From NCBI GenBank assembly GCA_024663395.1, contig JANFAH010000001.1, positions 4,092,001 to 4,156,000 of the forward strand: DNA of 64,000 nt, given 5' to 3'. Both the position numbers and the translations under genes were made by a program. Shown here in pieces: positions 10,762-22,283 of the stretch. Numbering within the stretch: the first letter of the stretch is position 1; every line of letters starts with the position of its first letter. The notes below the pieces were generated by a model that was given only the letters and a program-made list of their open reading frames with translations, was not told where the DNA came from and did not search any database. The stretch is from Pisolithus tinctorius (Eukaryota > Basidiomycota > Agaricomycetes > Boletales > Pisolithaceae).

Positions 10762-12613
10762 GCATCGTCCGCATTTCGCGTGTCGTACTATTAACCATCA
10801 TTCCTCGCGATCGCGTTGACCGGCCATGTCCAGCTCGCGGCCAAGCTCTAGTCGAGGTTTACCTTTCCCGACACCACTTTAGATTCCCCATGCATGACCG
10901 ATGTTCTGGAGCCGAAAGATGCTGCTGCTCACCGCTTATCTTTCTCAGTCTGTACAGTCATTTGCTATACCTGCTCTCCATTAGCCTTCTTGATCTCCCT
11001 TATTTCCTCTCTACTTCCGGACAAGTACACGTTCCTGCAATCTTGCAAATGAAACACAAGTATATGCTGCAATTACATATCTAGCTTGCAGCGGATCTTA
11101 CCCGCTGAGAATTCCGATGCGGAAATGTTAATTTCATCCGGTTTTGCGACGAATCCGGAGGTCTGTTATTAGGACTTCGAGAGAGGAGAATAAAGGACAT
11201 GCCATTTCAGAAGGTTGGCCCCTTGGTCTATAAGTGAAATACTATAAGTCCTCCGGGCACCCCTGGACGCTTCTAAGACAAGCGCGCACAGAGAGATCAT
11301 CACCGCCACCTTCCCAATCATTGCCACTCCCCGGAGCTCTGACACGGAATATCGGACCGGTGCCGTCTCAAACGACGAATGATTTTCCCAGACTTGGACT
11401 ACGAGTGCGTACTTGGAAATGCTCATAGGTGAGAATCTGGCCTATTGTTATGGATGGCAAAGATCTCGAGAATGCTCGAGGGCATGGCCGTGAATAACGG
11501 ACGAGTAAACTTGATGCGATGCGCTGCGGTTGTCAGTCGAGTCGAACTGCATTGGCAGGTACTTTTTCAGTTACCCATCGATTTGTTCGGAGGAGCTATG
11601 TATGGAGAGATTCCTCGCCCTTGATACACCATACTGTCCGTATTGTTATCCAAGACTCCTAATCAAATGGCAAGGTACAAACCATCTGTTTGCATTCCAC
11701 ATCATCTCATGCGCGACATGCGGAGGAGGGAAGTCGATTGGAATATCCGTAACTCTGTGCAATCACACGGTGAGCCCAGTTTCCCACTTGAACTTGGCTT
11801 CCGCGTGAAGTACTACCGCTGAAAGGTCGAGGGTGCAGTCGGCAAGTATAGAGAGTCGAAGCTGGAACCATGGCATCGGAAAAGCTGAAAGCTGTCGCAG
11901 ACCTGGTAGCTCACCACATTGACCCAATTAACCGAGCACCAATAAATGGTTATGCAACTATGCTACGCCTCGCACGGTTGGAATAGAGTGGTACAGAGGA
12001 AAGGTCAACTTGCACACTGAACGTAAGCGATCCCGCGAACCTCCAATTGCTGCATAGATCGTGATCCATCACAAGCGACGCCACTTTACAGCAAAGACGA
12101 CGCACAATATAATATTAGGCTCTGATGAAGGCAAAGGAATTTCTTGTAACTCAAACAGACAGCTAGTCTGGGATACAGGCCCAGTAACTCGTATTTCAAC
12201 TGAGGTTCCTTCCACTGCTAGACACGGTCAGCGGGATTTGACGACTAGAAGCTGATATCCTCCACTGGCTCAGTGGCTACAGTGATTCTGGTTCGTAGTG
12301 TCAGATGTAGTGCGTAAACACAGGCTAAGCCTGCTTAGAATCGCTGTACTCACGTAGATTTCATGCTAACCGAAGAATTCATGTCAGTTTCGCGCTTAGC
12401 AACAACGAAAATGATCAGAATGAGGAAAGAACACAGATAATTACCTGCTTCAGTGAAGAACAGAGTCCAACCCATGTAGGCCGTCAACGGTGTATCTGCC
12501 GTTTCAACACCACCTGTCCAGAGAGAGATGGCAGATCGTGAGAGTCCTCCCTACCATCGAACTTCTGGACGGGACCACAACGGACTAAAAAAAAATGAAG
12601 CAAATGGTTGACG

Positions 12614-12874
12614 TTATGACCTGCGAGTAGGTAAAAGCTCATGCCGCATTTCCTCGATTACATCCCGAGGTGTGAATGTTAGGACATTCCTGAAGGGCAG
12701 CCTGCTTTCGACCTCTTCGTCACTCACCCTACATGGAAAAGTGACTGACATAGGCTGGCGATGTGCCGCCAGCAGAGGAACGAAGTCTTTCAAACCGCAA
12801 GCTACAGCCCTTTTCGATAAGGAAATCAAAAAATATGGCTTCGCAAGTACTATCTCCCTGATAAAAGGGTCGCT
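12614..12874 (-). pseudogene. Possible gene fragment
   Basis: The minus strand stays open here for about 87 codons with protein-like composition (segments IREIVLAKPYFLISLSKRA, CGLKDFVPLLAAHRQ, FRNVLTFTPRDVIEEMR). An AG acceptor precedes it and a good donor-like GTGAGT occurs at 12727, so part may be an exon. Neighbouring minus-strand scraps at 11690-11876 (with LSAVVLHAEAKFKWETG and TDIPIDFPPPHVAHEMMW) may belong to the same broken gene. I cannot assign a family, and no ATG-to-stop model joins the parts. A real but divergent gene with many introns is the alternative. Confidence 0.25.
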
Positions 12875-13113
12875 GGTCCTTCAGTCCGCACGCTGTCAAT
12901 GTAAACTAACTTGGTGATCAGCAATTGCTAAATTTGTGGTTAGTACACGCACCTCATGGGAGAGAATAGAGCTTTACGGTCCGCAAACCGCTGTAGTGGG
13001 TGACGATGTGGGTAACGGTGTGGACAGCTTCTTATATTGTACGTGAACCTGACGTACTCCGATGAGAAAGGGGAGTAGCTTGTATCAGTGGGTGTCCCTG
13101 CATCGTTGCTGTC

Positions 13114-13157
13114 CTTTTTATTTTATATTTTATACAAATATATATATAATTTTTTTC
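13114..13157. repeat. AT-rich low-complexity tract
   Basis: A run of about 44 bases that is almost entirely A and T, including an alternating TA stretch followed by seven or more T. It lies inside the gene-poor island and has no associated gene. Confidence 0.7.
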
Positions 13158-14622
13158 AGAAGAACACCTAATACCGTTGCTCGGTACCTAGTTGGACTTG
13201 CAGGAGATGCTGTCTGTTTGAGTGAGTTTGAGTTTGCTGTGTCTCTGGGCAGTGATGTCAAGGCGTCAAAGCTTCGCTGGACGTAAAATTATTCAGTGAT
13301 TCTGATCGGTTCCATGACTGTCATTGAAATGCGTTTGCAGTAGCCACAATCAAAAGGATTTGTTGCCCTCCGATTGGGTATCAGTAGCATGCCTCGCAGC
13401 GGGCTTCTGATAAGTCCGTTACACGCGTTGAGGCCGACTTCCATGTGTTGGTACACGTGTCAAATGATCAAACTCATGGGACCCGTTACCTTGCTATTGT
13501 ACATGTAAAATGGACGGCGTCACAAGCAAAAGTCGATTGAATCTTGTTCAACGTTTTATCACGAGGCAAGCTGTTAGCCACGAATGTTCAGAACGACGGC
13601 AGATGGTCCGCACCACGCGACACCGATGAGGTCAAAGTATGATAAGGATGCAGAGTCCCAGCTGCAACCTGTCCCCGAGACGGACAGCTGTTAGGGGGAA
13701 AACCGCGGGAAGTGGAGATCAGGGTGGAGACTGAAGGGGACTCTGACAAAGAAGATAATCCATGTACGTGAATGGGCACGACGCTAGTCGTGCGGGGACC
13801 TGTATGTGGTGTGAATCTTACATACGGTGTTAGGGATCGAAACTAGTTGTGCCATGGTGACTACGGTGACGCGGCCCCTTTCACAAGTACATATTATTCT
13901 ATGTTACGGAAAGGTGAGGAAGATAGCATGTAGCTGGCTGGAAGGTATATGGGTGGCTGGCGGCTGCACCGTCATGGAGGCTACAAACAATTTGTATAAT
14001 GTGTAACGTGCAGGAGGATCGACCGTGCGCTTGCGCGGACCGACGGATCTCCCTTAATTAGGATAGTCTATCAATCAAAATTGCCACAAAATAGTGTGCA
14101 ACGTTGGGTTCCAAGAAGCCCAGTGTAGGTCCTTTGACCAGGAGATCAGCCCAGATTAGGGAATAGATCGTCAAATTTGCCGCAAAAAAATACTCGTGGA
14201 AAAATGCTTTAGGGCAGCCCTGTTATGTCCAGATTGCAAGTCTATCACACTACCTCCGAGAGGCACTGCAGTTGGCAAGATCACGCGCCGATTATCCATG
14301 AAAGCGGGTTTGTTCTCTCTCCTCCTTCGTTGTCAATTTTTTTTCCCCGTGCGTTTGTTACTTTACCAGTGTATTTACGGAAAAAAAACGCAGGCCAGCA
14401 TGCTTTGTGAAAAGTCTATTAGAAAATTCTCCGCCTTCCCAAAAACGAAAATTGTTATGGCACCTCAGAAAATGCCATCTGTTACAACACAAATGACCCT
14501 TAGATCTGAATTTAGTGATCCAGACCTATTTCCGGGTCCGTGACAATGGGTGGACCCTCCGTCCATTTTCCACCTTCCACTCTCCCAGCTTTCGTCGTAC
14601 AACTGTTACTTATAAAATCACT

Positions 14623-15812
14623 ATGAAGGATCAGCTGCCCGAAACTCTTCCTCCCATCCTAAATCCAATGTCTGATAGTATCACATAGTCAGTACTCGCT
14701 CATCTGTCCTCCCGACTATTGCCTTTAACCATCGTTGCCTTGCAGCCAATCCACCCCTAACGCTTACAACTCAACCACCCATTACTTGCCGCCGCCGCCG
14801 CCGCCGCTTACAGGCAATGTTTATGCAGGAGGACTCCCATCTCGCACCGAACCCCAGCGGAAACGTCCAAAGTACACGAGGAGTAAAACAGGTTGCTTGA
14901 CTTGTCGCGTTAAAAAAATAAAGGTGCCCTTTTGTCTACTGTGAGTTATCCGATGACCTGTAAACACAACTGAGCAGTGCGACGAGACGAAACCTATTTG
15001 CATGAGATGCACGCATGGACAGCGGGATGTAGGCTGTGTCCGTTTATAGAAAACTGGCATCTGACCATCCTGTGCCAGTGTACTTGGCCGGAGGGCGTCC
15101 CGACACGGAAGAAGCCAATACCTAAGAAAGAGTGCGTTGACGGAAGGCCCTCGACAGCAGAGTCGTCTGGCATCTCCGAAACGTCGACTCCCCCCACACG
15201 CGACAACACGCCGCCCCAGTACACCCGTCCACCCCCCGTTTCGCGCCGTCACAGGCAAGTCTATTGAATTTTTTTTTCTTCACGTTTAAAGAGCGCTCCC
15301 AGTGAACCCATGGTGCTACCGATAGGTCCCGACCCTGAGGCAGCACGACGCCAGCTGTGAGTCATTGCCGTTCTCGTAATTTCAAACCGTGGTCTTCATG
15401 CAATTCCAGCACGTCGCATGGCTATCCACAACCGCACCATCCCAGCCAGTCTAGTGTTCTTTCGATGATACCCGAAATGTCGACATACCCGCCTAACCAA
15501 CCTCGCTATGACACAACTTACACGGGTACCACTGCAGTAATTCATTCGCATCAGCCGCGCGTTGGTGGTCCGTCCCATGCGCCCTCAGGCTACCCACTCC
15601 ATGTGCGGACTCCCACGCAACATCAGTTACCTCAACACCATTGGGCGCAGCCACAGCCGCAAATGCTTCCAGGGATGAGCCTGATGGATCCATTCGTATG
15701 TTGCTGTCCTCATAGTACTGATCCATGCTTACCTGCGGTGCAGTTTCACACACCCCAGGACAGGAATTTGGTGGGCCATTCGTCTAATGATCAACACCCT
15801 AGATACCAGTGA
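14623..15812 (+). CDS. Zn2Cys6 fungal transcription factor
   Basis: Seven exons (14623-14687, 14746-14923, 14978-15028, 15079-15258, 15292-15356, 15410-15695, 15744-15812) join in frame to 297 residues. The binuclear zinc cluster is complete: CLTCRVKKIKC, then DETKPICMRC, then THGQRDC, giving C-X2-C-X6-C-X6-C-X2-C-X6-C. It is preceded by a seven-proline run and a basic RKRPKYTRSKTG segment, and followed by PIPKKECVDGRPS. The remaining ~190 residues are Pro, His, Ser and Gln rich with no fungal-specific transcription factor (middle homology) domain visible. The protein is therefore short for the family. The fourth intron has a weak donor (GTCTAT at 15259) next to a GCAAGT alternative that breaks the frame. 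It probably acts in the nucleus as a DNA-binding regulator. Confidence 0.85.
14789..14806 (+). repeat. CCG trinucleotide repeat
   Basis: Six tandem CCG triplets inside exon 2 of the Zn2Cys6 gene, coding for a proline run just before the zinc cluster. Confidence 0.85.
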
Positions 15813-16969
15813 TAATGATGCTTTCTATTTTCTTTTCCTATTTTCATCTTCCTATTTTTGTTTTTGTTTTCTCGAAAGACTTTGCAATATATCCTGGAGC
15901 ATTAATATCCGCTGAAAACTTCGTTTTTCACGCTAACCTGCTGTTCGTTTCGAATAGAAAGTCGGGGTCTGACGCCGTCACTGAGGCATTACGCGTTGCT
16001 TTTAGAATACAGGAACTACTCAGCAGCCATGATTACTTGGTGTGACGTTAAAGTGGAGACGGGGAATCCCTGTGGTATGTTAGAAGAGTTCGTATCACAA
16101 CCAAGCCTGGGTATTTAACGCGGTGAGTGGCTGGCATCTGCGTGATTCAACTCCCAATCGTGCTTCATTATGATTTTCTTCTGAGGTTTTGAGCGTGTTG
16201 TTTTGGACCATGAGTACTCCAATTGTGTTGTACAAAATTACGGCCGTATCGTACAGTCCAGCACATTCATGCATTGCTTACACCTGAAATAATTTCCAAA
16301 GCCTTGTGCTGAGGTCTTCATCATAGACGACAATTTGCAACGGGTCAACTCAGGAGGCCTTGGCTCAATTCTTTTAGCATTACGTGTCGCAAAACCTACA
16401 CAACCAGTACCTTGGTATAGCAACCCGCAATCGCATGTGTCTTAGTTTGATCGATGCTCTGAGGACACGAGTGGCAAGGACTATCTACAAAAAGGGAAAG
16501 CTCCTATCAATATGATGAGAATATGAGGCAATCATTGATTTGGTATACTTAGAAGCACAGCTACTCAGACAGCTAGTTTTGATGGGACACGTCAACGTTG
16601 CTCGTAAGCCCATCCAACTCCCTTTCCCTTTGCCATTCAAAACAACCGGGTGTGGCATTACTTGGGACCTATTTACTATTCAGTGACAGTGTAAATACTT
16701 GAAGTTGCCAAAGTCATAAAGGTCGGCGGCTTGCGGTACTCTGCAGGTGCAGTCGCTCGTTGCGGCGCAAATGTCTTGGCAGATAACAACTAAACCTAGT
16801 TTGGGACCTTGTAGGCTTAAGCCCAAGGCGGGTGCGCTGCTAGTGCGGCTCACGGCACCCGCTAAAATGTGTCATCATGATATAATCAGCGATTAGAGAG
16901 ATTAGATACTCAGTTCTAACGTTCCTCTTTTTGCGACCACCTTAGTACCAACTATTGTGAACTCGGCGG
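15813..16969. other. Intergenic stretch
   Basis: About 1.15 kb with only short spurious frames. It contains T-rich sequence just after the Zn2Cys6 stop codon, which may be its 3' untranslated region, and an inverted repeat listed separately. No gene is supported. Confidence 0.4.
16828..16862. repeat. Perfect 8-bp inverted repeat (hairpin)
   Basis: GCGGGTGC at 16828-16835 is matched by GCACCCGC at 16855-16862 with a 19-base spacer. The arms are GC rich in an otherwise AT-leaning intergenic region, about 110 bases upstream of the next gene's start. Role unknown. Confidence 0.5.
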
Positions 16970-17633
16970 ATGGGTAATTACTGTCTCTTTGAAATAATCA
17001 AGCAGCTCTTCATCTGAAACCTACCTTCCAGCTTCTACTGACGAAGTGAACCTTACTGCGCCGCACACTCCACATGAGAGAGCAATTGAGGCCTTCAACC
17101 ATGTCCTCCGGGAGATCAAGCTTGCCGTGATAGCGCTGCGTCGTAATTGGGATATCCACGAGCCTAGGATGTGGTCCAGAGCTGCAGGGTTGTCTGATGT
17201 AAAACTCACGACATTCACCATCGAGGACGACCTCGTCGAGATTAGAACTGGCGCAGTTAGCTACGGCACCATAATATTTGGAAAGATAAGAATTCCCGCG
17301 GTGAACGATGAACTAGGCGAGGGGTTCATCCATGTTAGGTATGCAGTCGTCCATGCCCCCCGCAGTGAATGTATTGATCTTGGTGGTATTCGCCAATTGT
17401 GCACTCGTTGCCAACGCGATGCTCTGCAGGATCCATGACCCTCCTAACAAGGTAAACGAGATTCATTCATTCATGCAGTGTGTAACCCCCCCGTTGTTTC
17501 TTCATAGGGTGAAGGGGACGTCATGTTCCACTCCATCTTTACGATGGAGGGCAAACGAGATGCGGATGGACATCCACACCTTTGGCGCGCGATTCAGGTC
17601 AAGGCCGAGCCTTTGGAATTCTTCAACGAATGA
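16970..17633 (+). CDS. Uncharacterised protein, 152 residues
   Basis: Four exons (16970-16973, 17032-17338, 17430-17451, 17508-17633) give 152 residues in frame. The first coding exon is only ATGG, spliced to CTTCTACTGACGAA so the protein starts MASTDEVNLTAP. Exon 3 is 22 nt. The body has a helical part (ERAIEAFNHVLREIKLAVIA) and a beta-rich half (IEDDLVEIRTGAVSYGTIIFGK, FIHVRIHDPPNKGEGDVMFHS, HLWRAIQVKAEPLEFF). The C-terminal half looks like a single compact domain. I do not recognise the family. The reading depends on the tiny first exon; if that is wrong the protein would start inside exon 2. Confidence 0.62.
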
Positions 17634-18376
17634 AGGTTCAGAGTCACCTCCTATTTAAATTTTCTCCTTCTCCGCCTTCCATTTCTCAGGACTCTCATTA
17701 TGATTTTTTCCCATTCATGATATGCCTACAGAAGTTCTCGTTTTTCTCGGGGTCCGAGGACGCCTGACGTTCACAAGCTCCACTAGCCCTTTCCGGCGGC
17801 GCCCGGGGGGAAACCTTCTTCGCATGTGTCTTGACCTCAGAATGTTCTACGGGTTAATAGCATTCTAATTTATGCTAACACGAAGTATCATCCTTGGCAC
17901 GACCTTAGCTTTTCTTTCTGCTGTGGAAGTCCTTGAAAGTAACAAATACGAAATTCACCTTAGTACAGATCCCCACTGCAAGATGCGCACTGCCAGCCTG
18001 ATGTCTACACGTGGATTCCTACATGTCCGCTCGTGAAATGACTACCGGAGTTGTGCCATGCACGACTAGTTTGTATTTACATACCAACCTTGCTACCACA
18101 TCCTCAGGGGCGGCAGGCTTGGGATAGACAGCGTCGAAGATAACAGCGAGCAAAACGTTCTATTCGGGTATTGAGAGCATTACTGTTACATAGAAAAACA
18201 GGGACGTCCTCGGCATGTTGTTCCCACCTCCACTGCGGCACACTGCACACAGACATACAGCAGCACAAGAAAGAAAACATACAAGGTGAAGAAAAAATGT
18301 TATATGCAGAAAATGGTAATGAAAAGGTGAACAGCAACTCCGAGGTAGAACCGTGACACAAACTCGTGGAGGTAAG
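17634..18376. other. Intergenic stretch between convergent genes
   Basis: About 740 bases between the stop of the 152-residue protein and the stop of the cyclin gene on the other strand. It should hold both 3' ends. Only short unsupported frames are seen. Confidence 0.4.
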
Positions 18377-20116
18377 TCAGGCAAATTCCAGAACGGACCA
18401 CGACTGGTACGAGGCACGGTGAGGGGGTAGTGGAAATCCACTGTTTGGGAGTCCTTCGAACGGGTGAGGTGGAAGAGACACATCCCGAGATAACGAATAT
18501 ATGCATGGGTCATTCGACGCCAAGGACGCCTTGCCGTTCTGCGCGCCTGCAAAGGCTGCGAACTGGCCCGGCGGTGGCGTCAGCACATCCATAAAACTCG
18601 AAATCTGCACGGTACGATCTCCAACAGAGGACTCTGTGAGCGTCGGGGAGAAACTCAAGCCTGGCGTAGAAGGGCTGGTCGCGAATATTGATGGTGACTT
18701 GGTTGTCTGATGTGCTGGCGCCTGAAGAGCAGGAAACGGTGACATTTTCTCTCCATGGGACTCAAGGCTGGGGTACGTGGCATATCTCCTGAGTTGCGAG
18801 GTCTTCCTTGGCACAGGGGATTGCGAACACCATTGTGACACTGACAACTTTGAGTTGGTGTGGGGTTGCGCAAGGCTGCCGGATGGCTTGCCAACGTTGA
18901 TGATATCGCTCTCGCTTTTGGATTTCGTGAGCGAACGCCCGAGGTTGGACTGCGCTGCAGGCAGTTTTCCGACCCATAGACGCCACTCGAGGGCTTCGCC
19001 AAGCGCTCGTTCGCAGCGACCGATTTCGCGGGGTGAGAGACCAGACAACTTGGCCCATGCACGATTAGAGTAGCACCGGTCTTGCATAAACTTGGATGCG
19101 AGGATGAGTGAGGCTAAGAAGGTGCGACGAGGACATAAAAGGGGAGACGGGAGCGGTGGTAGTGGCTGTAATGATTTTATATTTACTTGTTTGTGTGGGA
19201 GTGCATCGTCACCGGCTGATCGCAAGCCAGTACAAAGACTGCTAACTTCAGGTTCAAAGTGGTCCATCCGAACTGTTGCAAGAAGGCCGTCAGAATAAGC
19301 GGCATCGTCAGAAGAATTGCGCGCGTTGAAGGTGGTATCATCAACTTTTACAAAGGCACCCTCGATACGAGCAAGCCCTTCGGCTGATCCCGCCTCCCTT
19401 GCTGTTTCGGGGCTATTCTTCTCATGGCGGACAAGCGCTGGTACTTTCGCTCGAACAGCTTCGAGATAGCAAAGGGCGGTTTGAAGAACACTACCGGACG
19501 TCCGTGAACGGCGGAGAACCTCCTGGACAAAACCACGCATGGATGTGACGTCGCATCCGAAGTTTTGCGTGTTTAAAGGCTGGGGGACACGTGCCAGACA
19601 TGATGACATAGGGGAGGCAACGGGCGAAGGGTAGACTGATGACGGCGATAGCGGAGGGTTAAGTTGAGAGCTGGCGACGGTATGACTGGCTAAAGACGAC
19701 GTAGCTGCGACCGCCGGACGACGTGACGTGAGGAAGATATGTGGTATGTCCTGGGGAGGCCATATTTCGCATAACGATTTTACGGCTTGATCTGTTTGCC
19801 GTAGTTTAATTTTACGGCCGATTCGTTGAGTTTGAAACTATGGCTCACCGACTAAACCTAGTGCATATTTCGATCTGTGGGCATCGCGGAGTTGGCATTC
19901 ACGGGGAATGGAGTGGGCATGTCGTGGGCGGTCTTCAGATATAGTATGCGGGGAAGGTGAGGTAGAGGAGACGGAGGATGCTGGAGTGGGGAGATAGGGG
20001 GAAGTGTGTGTCTGAGAAGATTGATTACTAGCGTTGTAGGGCTGCCAGCGAACCCGAGAGTGGGAAGATGACGGGGTGCCCCTTTGGGCAAAAGCATGTA
20101 TAGTTGATCGAACCAT
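18377..20116 (-). CDS. Pho85-type cyclin (Pcl family)
   Basis: Two exons (20116-19849 and 19791-18377) join in frame to 560 residues. The N-terminal 90 residues are Ser/Thr/Pro rich and run into KYALGLVDQAVKSLCEIWPP and a following PQDIPHIF segment, typical of fungal Pcl5/Pcl1-like cyclins. The cyclin box includes RGFVQEVLRRSRTS, LQTALCYLEAVRAKVPALV, an inserted acidic/Ser loop of about 90 residues, then CPRRTFLASLILASKFMQD, YSNRAWAKLSGLSPREIGRCE and ALEWRLWVGKLP. A long Ser/Pro-rich tail follows. Such cyclins bind the CDK Pho85 and link nutrient state to phosphorylation of targets such as the Gcn4 type of regulator. The exact paralogue is not certain. The large insertion inside the box is unusual but common in basidiomycete copies, as far as can be judged. 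Confidence 0.83.
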
Positions 20117-22283
20117 GAGCAGTACAGAAAGTCGCAGAGAGTCGGCCGAGTACAGAAAGCAGGCGTGGTAAGGAGAATTACCTAGAATGAGATCACAGCG
20201 AGCACGAGTGAGTTCATAACGATGTGGGTGACAAAAAAAAATGAGGCGGCCGGAGCAATGCGAAGGGAGGCGGTCGTCAAGTGGGATCCGGATATTGAAA
20301 ACCGACACATCGCGTCGGCTTGAGTGGGCAAGGGCTTGTCTAAAGTCTGAACGACTCTAGACTACTCCTTGAGGTGGGATGGCTTCCTCCGCTGTCAGAG
20401 AAAACCGGGGTACGCTTCGATGGCCTACTCGGAGAACTGAGGGGGGGATCTTGGTGGGCTGTCGGTGGGCTGTCGGTGGGCTGTCGTGCGCGTTTAAAAG
20501 TGGGGGCGGTACTGGCTGTCTGACTTGGACGCAATGTTGACTCGGGCGTTATAACAGCTGATGGAGTCACCGGGCACTTGCGGGACTCCGAACACCACAG
20601 CTCATCCCGGGGTCTCCATCCCGCCCTCCACTCCACAATATGGAGGTCTTCCTAGATCTGGCGCTCAGTGCATCGGTGTAGCCTGCTGTGTGGAATCATT
20701 CTTTCTCATTCGATAACGAAGTTGGAGCATCCAGATAACCCGAAAAGTGCCCTCCTTTTAGTATGTCTTGAAACTCTTACGACACGTGGCAGCACTCCCT
20801 CTCGCGCGAATGTTTATAACGGCCACCTTCTGATCTTCCGCCTTTGCTGACAGCCAGCGAACGTGACTAAATCGGTTCACTGGTACAAAACTGCACACAG
20901 CCTTATATGGGGACTAGTGGTGCAAACACGTGCAATGACTCTGCATGAAAGAAGATGATAAATAGCCGAGCTCTGATTGGTTGTTGTGCGCATCAGCACA
21001 GCGGCCTGCGGGAACACATGGAAAGACAGCTTGCAGTATACGGAAGGCCCAACACCCGATGGTCCTCTTGCGATATATCAGCGCAAGGTCGCCGATCGTC
21101 GTGGTCATTCTGCGTGCTACCGCCTTACGTTTTTTGATCACTCGTCCATCACCATTGTAACGCACTTGCTTTGTCGCTTGGGTCGTTTCGGTTACGGAAC
21201 ACTGCTCGGCTTGCAGTAGACTTCCCCAAGTAGGGAAAAGAAATGCGCTCTGTCGGTGTCAGCAACCACCACGCAAGTAGTGTGCAACCCACTGAGATCC
21301 CCCTCGGTTGTCCTGACATCACTGGCATGTTGCCGAGGTTGGTGCACTAAGTAGGCCGAACGGACACATTGACTTTTTGAACCGCGAGTTGGACACGGAA
21401 TCTGGTGAGCCACCTGTTTTCCACTCTGGGGATACAATTTATGCTGGTCTGTCTTGAGTCGCGAATGTATCCAATTCATCCAATTCACATAAGGTAAGGC
21501 GCATTGCTCCAATCTTTATGAAGCGTGGATCGATAGGTGGCGCCATGATGTTGACATTGCCCACTATATGAAGAGAGTGGTTCACTGTTGCGGTGGCGTG
21601 AGCAGGGGTCGTGAATATTGGGCGAGAAGGTACGTTGAAACCTTAGACACCCGAGTCTATTGCCTCTCCTGCACAACCAGCACGAGTGAAGGTTTGGAAT
21701 GTTGATTAAGGTGCCAAGTTTTCTATATAAGATACCAGATCTGAGCGTGAACGGTGACCTTCTTTTGTCTTGGAATATGACGGCTGGCACTTGGCATATT
21801 TGACACCCGTGAGTTAGTCAAGTTAGCAACGCCACAGAACGACTTAGAATGACAAACATTTACGAGGACTCCCAGAATACCTGTTTTCCACCACCTTAGT
21901 GATAGCTGATAGTTTCGTCAGGGAAAGTGCTTCAAGCTTCAAGCACCAACCTGGATGGTGGCCACGCATGGGTAGTATTTGAACTAGACATCAGCCCTCA
22001 GGTTTTGTCTTTCTCCACCCCCCTGGGAGTCTGCAGTATTAATTGCGAGGGTCCCCTGCAGGTTAGTTTGAGTGATCAATTAAGATTGTACAGGTAACAT
22101 ATTGAACGCAGTGCACCATGCCTTGCACGAGTGAGCAAAGTATTTGTTTTGAGACAGACACAGACTCATGTGATCGCGCGAGCGCCAGACTTTCATCAAT
22201 TCCTTGTTAGGCAATGGACATCTGTACAACCGATCCTACTATTATACGATACCACCGCTTGGACAAAGGCCATCTCTGGACAT
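20117..22283. other. Long intergenic region between divergent genes
   Basis: About 2.2 kb separates the cyclin start (leftward) from the PP5 start (rightward). A Ser/Pro-rich minus-strand frame at 20340-20636 is probably the cyclin 5' flank and shows no domain. Three tandem copies of an 11-bp unit occur at 20453-20485. The remainder has only short frames. Confidence 0.4.
20453..20485. repeat. Three tandem 11-bp repeats
   Basis: Three perfect copies of GGTGGGCTGTC lie head to tail about 340 bases upstream of the cyclin start codon. The unit length is not a multiple of three, so it does not look like coding repeat. Confidence 0.8.

Larger units (their letters stand above)
10762..14622. other. 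Gene-poor island with coding-like scraps
   Basis: This 3.9-kb stretch has no intact gene I can recognise. It begins with the 3' flank of the MAPKK gene. Minus-strand pieces that read like protein occur at 11169-11426, 11690-11876 and 12614-12874, each ending in stops or lacking a consistent splice partner. An AT-rich tract lies at 13114-13157. Several homopolymer runs are present in the last kilobase. It could hold a decayed gene or repeat remnants; no terminal repeats or transposase motifs were seen. Confidence 0.35.

Noticed and set aside
16840..16900. Possible C/D box snoRNA near an ATGATGA-like motif on the minus strand
   Set aside because: No D box (CTGA) lies at a suitable distance downstream and no terminal stem was found.
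20453..20485. Short tandem repeats as a possible CRISPR array
   Set aside because: Units are 11 bp with no spacers, and the sequence is from a eukaryote.
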